In this document: one piece after another, positions 63,146-64,000 of the stretch
Numbering within the stretch: the first letter of the stretch is position 1
How the letters are laid out: every line of letters begins with the position of its first letter
Assembly: GCA_016712715.1 (NCBI GenBank)
Contig: JADJQM010000001.1
Span: 310,001-374,000 of the forward strand
DNA: 64,000 nt
Direction of reading: 5' to 3'
Origin: Rhodospirillaceae bacterium
GTDB lineage: Bacteria > Pseudomonadota > Alphaproteobacteria > Dongiales > Dongiaceae
Notes under the pieces: model-generated
What the model was told of the DNA's origin: nothing
Databases searched by the model: none
Seen by the model: only the letters and a program-made list of their open reading frames with translations
Position numbers and translations under genes: made by a program

Positions 63146-64000
63146 TACATCCGTTCCGGCGTCTCGATGCCCAGCAGTTCCAGGCACAGTTCCAGTTCCT
63201 TCAGCACCAATTCCGCCAAAGCGAGGCGTGAGTGACGCCGTGCCACATCGGTTTCCGACAGGATATGGAAGGCGCTGTAATAGCTGCTGAAGGTCTGCGC
63301 GAGGTTGAAAGCGAAATCGGCGATCCGGTTCGGCGCCAGCTCCGCATAGGCGGAATCGATCGCATCCGGCATCTGCCCCAGCATCAGCATGAGGTCACGC
63401 TCGCCTTCTTCAGGCGTTAGGATCGTCCCCGGCCGGTCACCTTGCGCCTCGGCCTTCTTCAGCAATGATTTCACGCGCACGGCGGCGTAAAGCAGATAGG
63501 GGCCGGTCTTGCCCTCGAAGCGCGAGAAGCGATCGAGATCGAAGATGTAATTGGCAATCGGGTTGTTGCTGAGATCGGCGAATTGCAACGCTGCGACGCC
63601 GACCTTCTTCGCGAGATCGCCGCGCTCGGCCGCGTCGTAATCGGCACCGAGACCGTGCTCGGTCAGCTTCTTCATCGCCTCGTCCGACATCATCTGGATA
63701 AGGTCGTCGAGCCGCATGACACCGCCGGCGCGCGTCTTGAACGGCTTGCCATCGACGCCGTTCATGGTGCCGTAGCCAAGATGGAACAACTTGCCTTTGC
63801 CATTGATTCCGGCCTTGATCGCGGCGCGGAAGACCTGGACGAAATGCAGGCTCTGCCGATGATCGACGACATAAATCGACCGGTCCGGGTTCTGGCAATT
63901 GACCCGGTCGATGATGGTGGCAAGGTCCGTGGTGCCGTACATCGCCGCACCATCGGATTTGATGAGAATGAGCGGCGGAATGTCCTGCTTGTCGGTCTCT
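63145..64000 (-). CDS. argS: Arginyl-tRNA synthetase, C-terminal part (runs off window)
   Basis: Only the last 285 or so codons are inside the window; the 5' end lies beyond 64000. The visible part contains GAAMYGTTDLATI, IYVVDHRQSLHFVQVFRAA, the KMSKS-region equivalent KPFKTRAGGVMRLDDLI, and the DALR anticodon-binding domain with FEGKTGPYLLYAAVRVKSLL, AFNLAQTFSSYYSAF and RLALAELVLKELELCLELLG, ending GIETPERM. No frameshift is seen. It overlaps the following GNAT gene by one base. Confidence 0.95.
   Translation of the reverse strand, partial: ETDKQDIPPLILIKSDGAAMYGTTDLATIIDRVNCQNPDRSIYVVDHRQSLHFVQVFRAAIKAGINGKGKLFHLGYGTMNGVDGKPFKTRAGGVMRLDDLIQMMSDEAMKKLTEHGLGADYDAAERGDLAKKVGVAALQFADLSNNPIANYIFDLDRFSRFEGKTGPYLLYAAVRVKSLLKKAEAQGDRPGTILTPEEGERDLMLMLGQMPDAIDSAYAELAPNRIADFAFNLAQTFSSYYSAFHILSETDVARRHSRLALAELVLKELELCLELLGIETPERM

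Noticed and set aside
1..64000. CRISPR arrays, insertion sequences, rRNA operons or complete tRNAs
   Set aside because: No regularly spaced repeats, transposase motifs or complete RNA genes were found on reading both strands.

Overview
The window is a high-GC, gene-dense bacterial chromosome segment. Gene content and order point to an alphaproteobacterium, probably Rhodospirillales in the broad sense. The pointers are hpnBCDE hopanoid genes, a ppiD-trpE / trpG-trpD-trpC-moaC-moeA-lexA order, tpiA-secG-pyrG-kdsA, a siroheme synthase-DUF2849-CysI-DUF934 set, Zur, a ChoXWV choline transporter, and a GTTC-N7-GTTC LexA box. The species cannot be fixed from the sequence alone. No rRNA, complete tRNA, CRISPR array or insertion sequence was seen.

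Layout. 352-5254: hopanoid/squalene operon (hpnB, hpnC, hpnD, hpnE, a GNAT enzyme). 5377-6920: succinate-semialdehyde dehydrogenase and a terminator. 6947-11498: gltX, comEC and lexA. 11803-15968: leftward moeA, moaC, trpC, trpD, trpG. 16095-19683: three rightward genes (a P-type-ATPase-like protein that has lost its phosphorylation motif, a divergent polysaccharide deacetylase, a GNAT enzyme), which separate trpG from trpE-ppiD (19764-23208). 23397-28529: tpiA, secG, pyrG, kdsA, acyl-CoA dehydrogenase.

28539-38948 is the most interesting block, an apparent phosphonate and amino-head-group catabolic island. It holds a fused APH-type kinase plus class III aminotransferase-fold protein, a small exported protein of unknown function, a LysR regulator, phnW-phnA-phnY (2-aminoethylphosphonate to acetate and phosphate), a second LysR-type regulator, and tmpA-tmpB (oxidative cleavage of trimethylaminoethylphosphonate to glycine betaine and phosphate). 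Three perfect palindromes sit in the gap before tmpA. No phosphonate transporter is visible in the window.

38953-43130: zur, a siroheme synthase with a stub of a methyltransferase domain, DUF2849, sulfite/nitrite reductase, DUF934, terminator. 43137-49237: OmpW, photolyase, MTA/SAH nucleosidase, a small membrane protein, a HIT protein, and DMT and MFS transporters. 49242-55809: leftward betI-betA and rightward choX-choW-choV plus a HAD phosphatase; this choline-to-betaine module meets the TmpAB route at glycine betaine. 55820-64000: RNase D, aspS, an agmatine deiminase-like protein with a displaced Cys, a small-molecule kinase, an aminotransferase with a YheO-type regulator, a GNAT enzyme and the 3' part of argS.

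About eighteen of the roughly fifty genes, including gltX, trpD, trpE and ppiD, carry one or more small frameshifts where the correct protein continues in another frame. This is far more than biology would allow in such genes and suggests indel errors in the underlying sequence. Those genes are annotated over their full span with the break position given.
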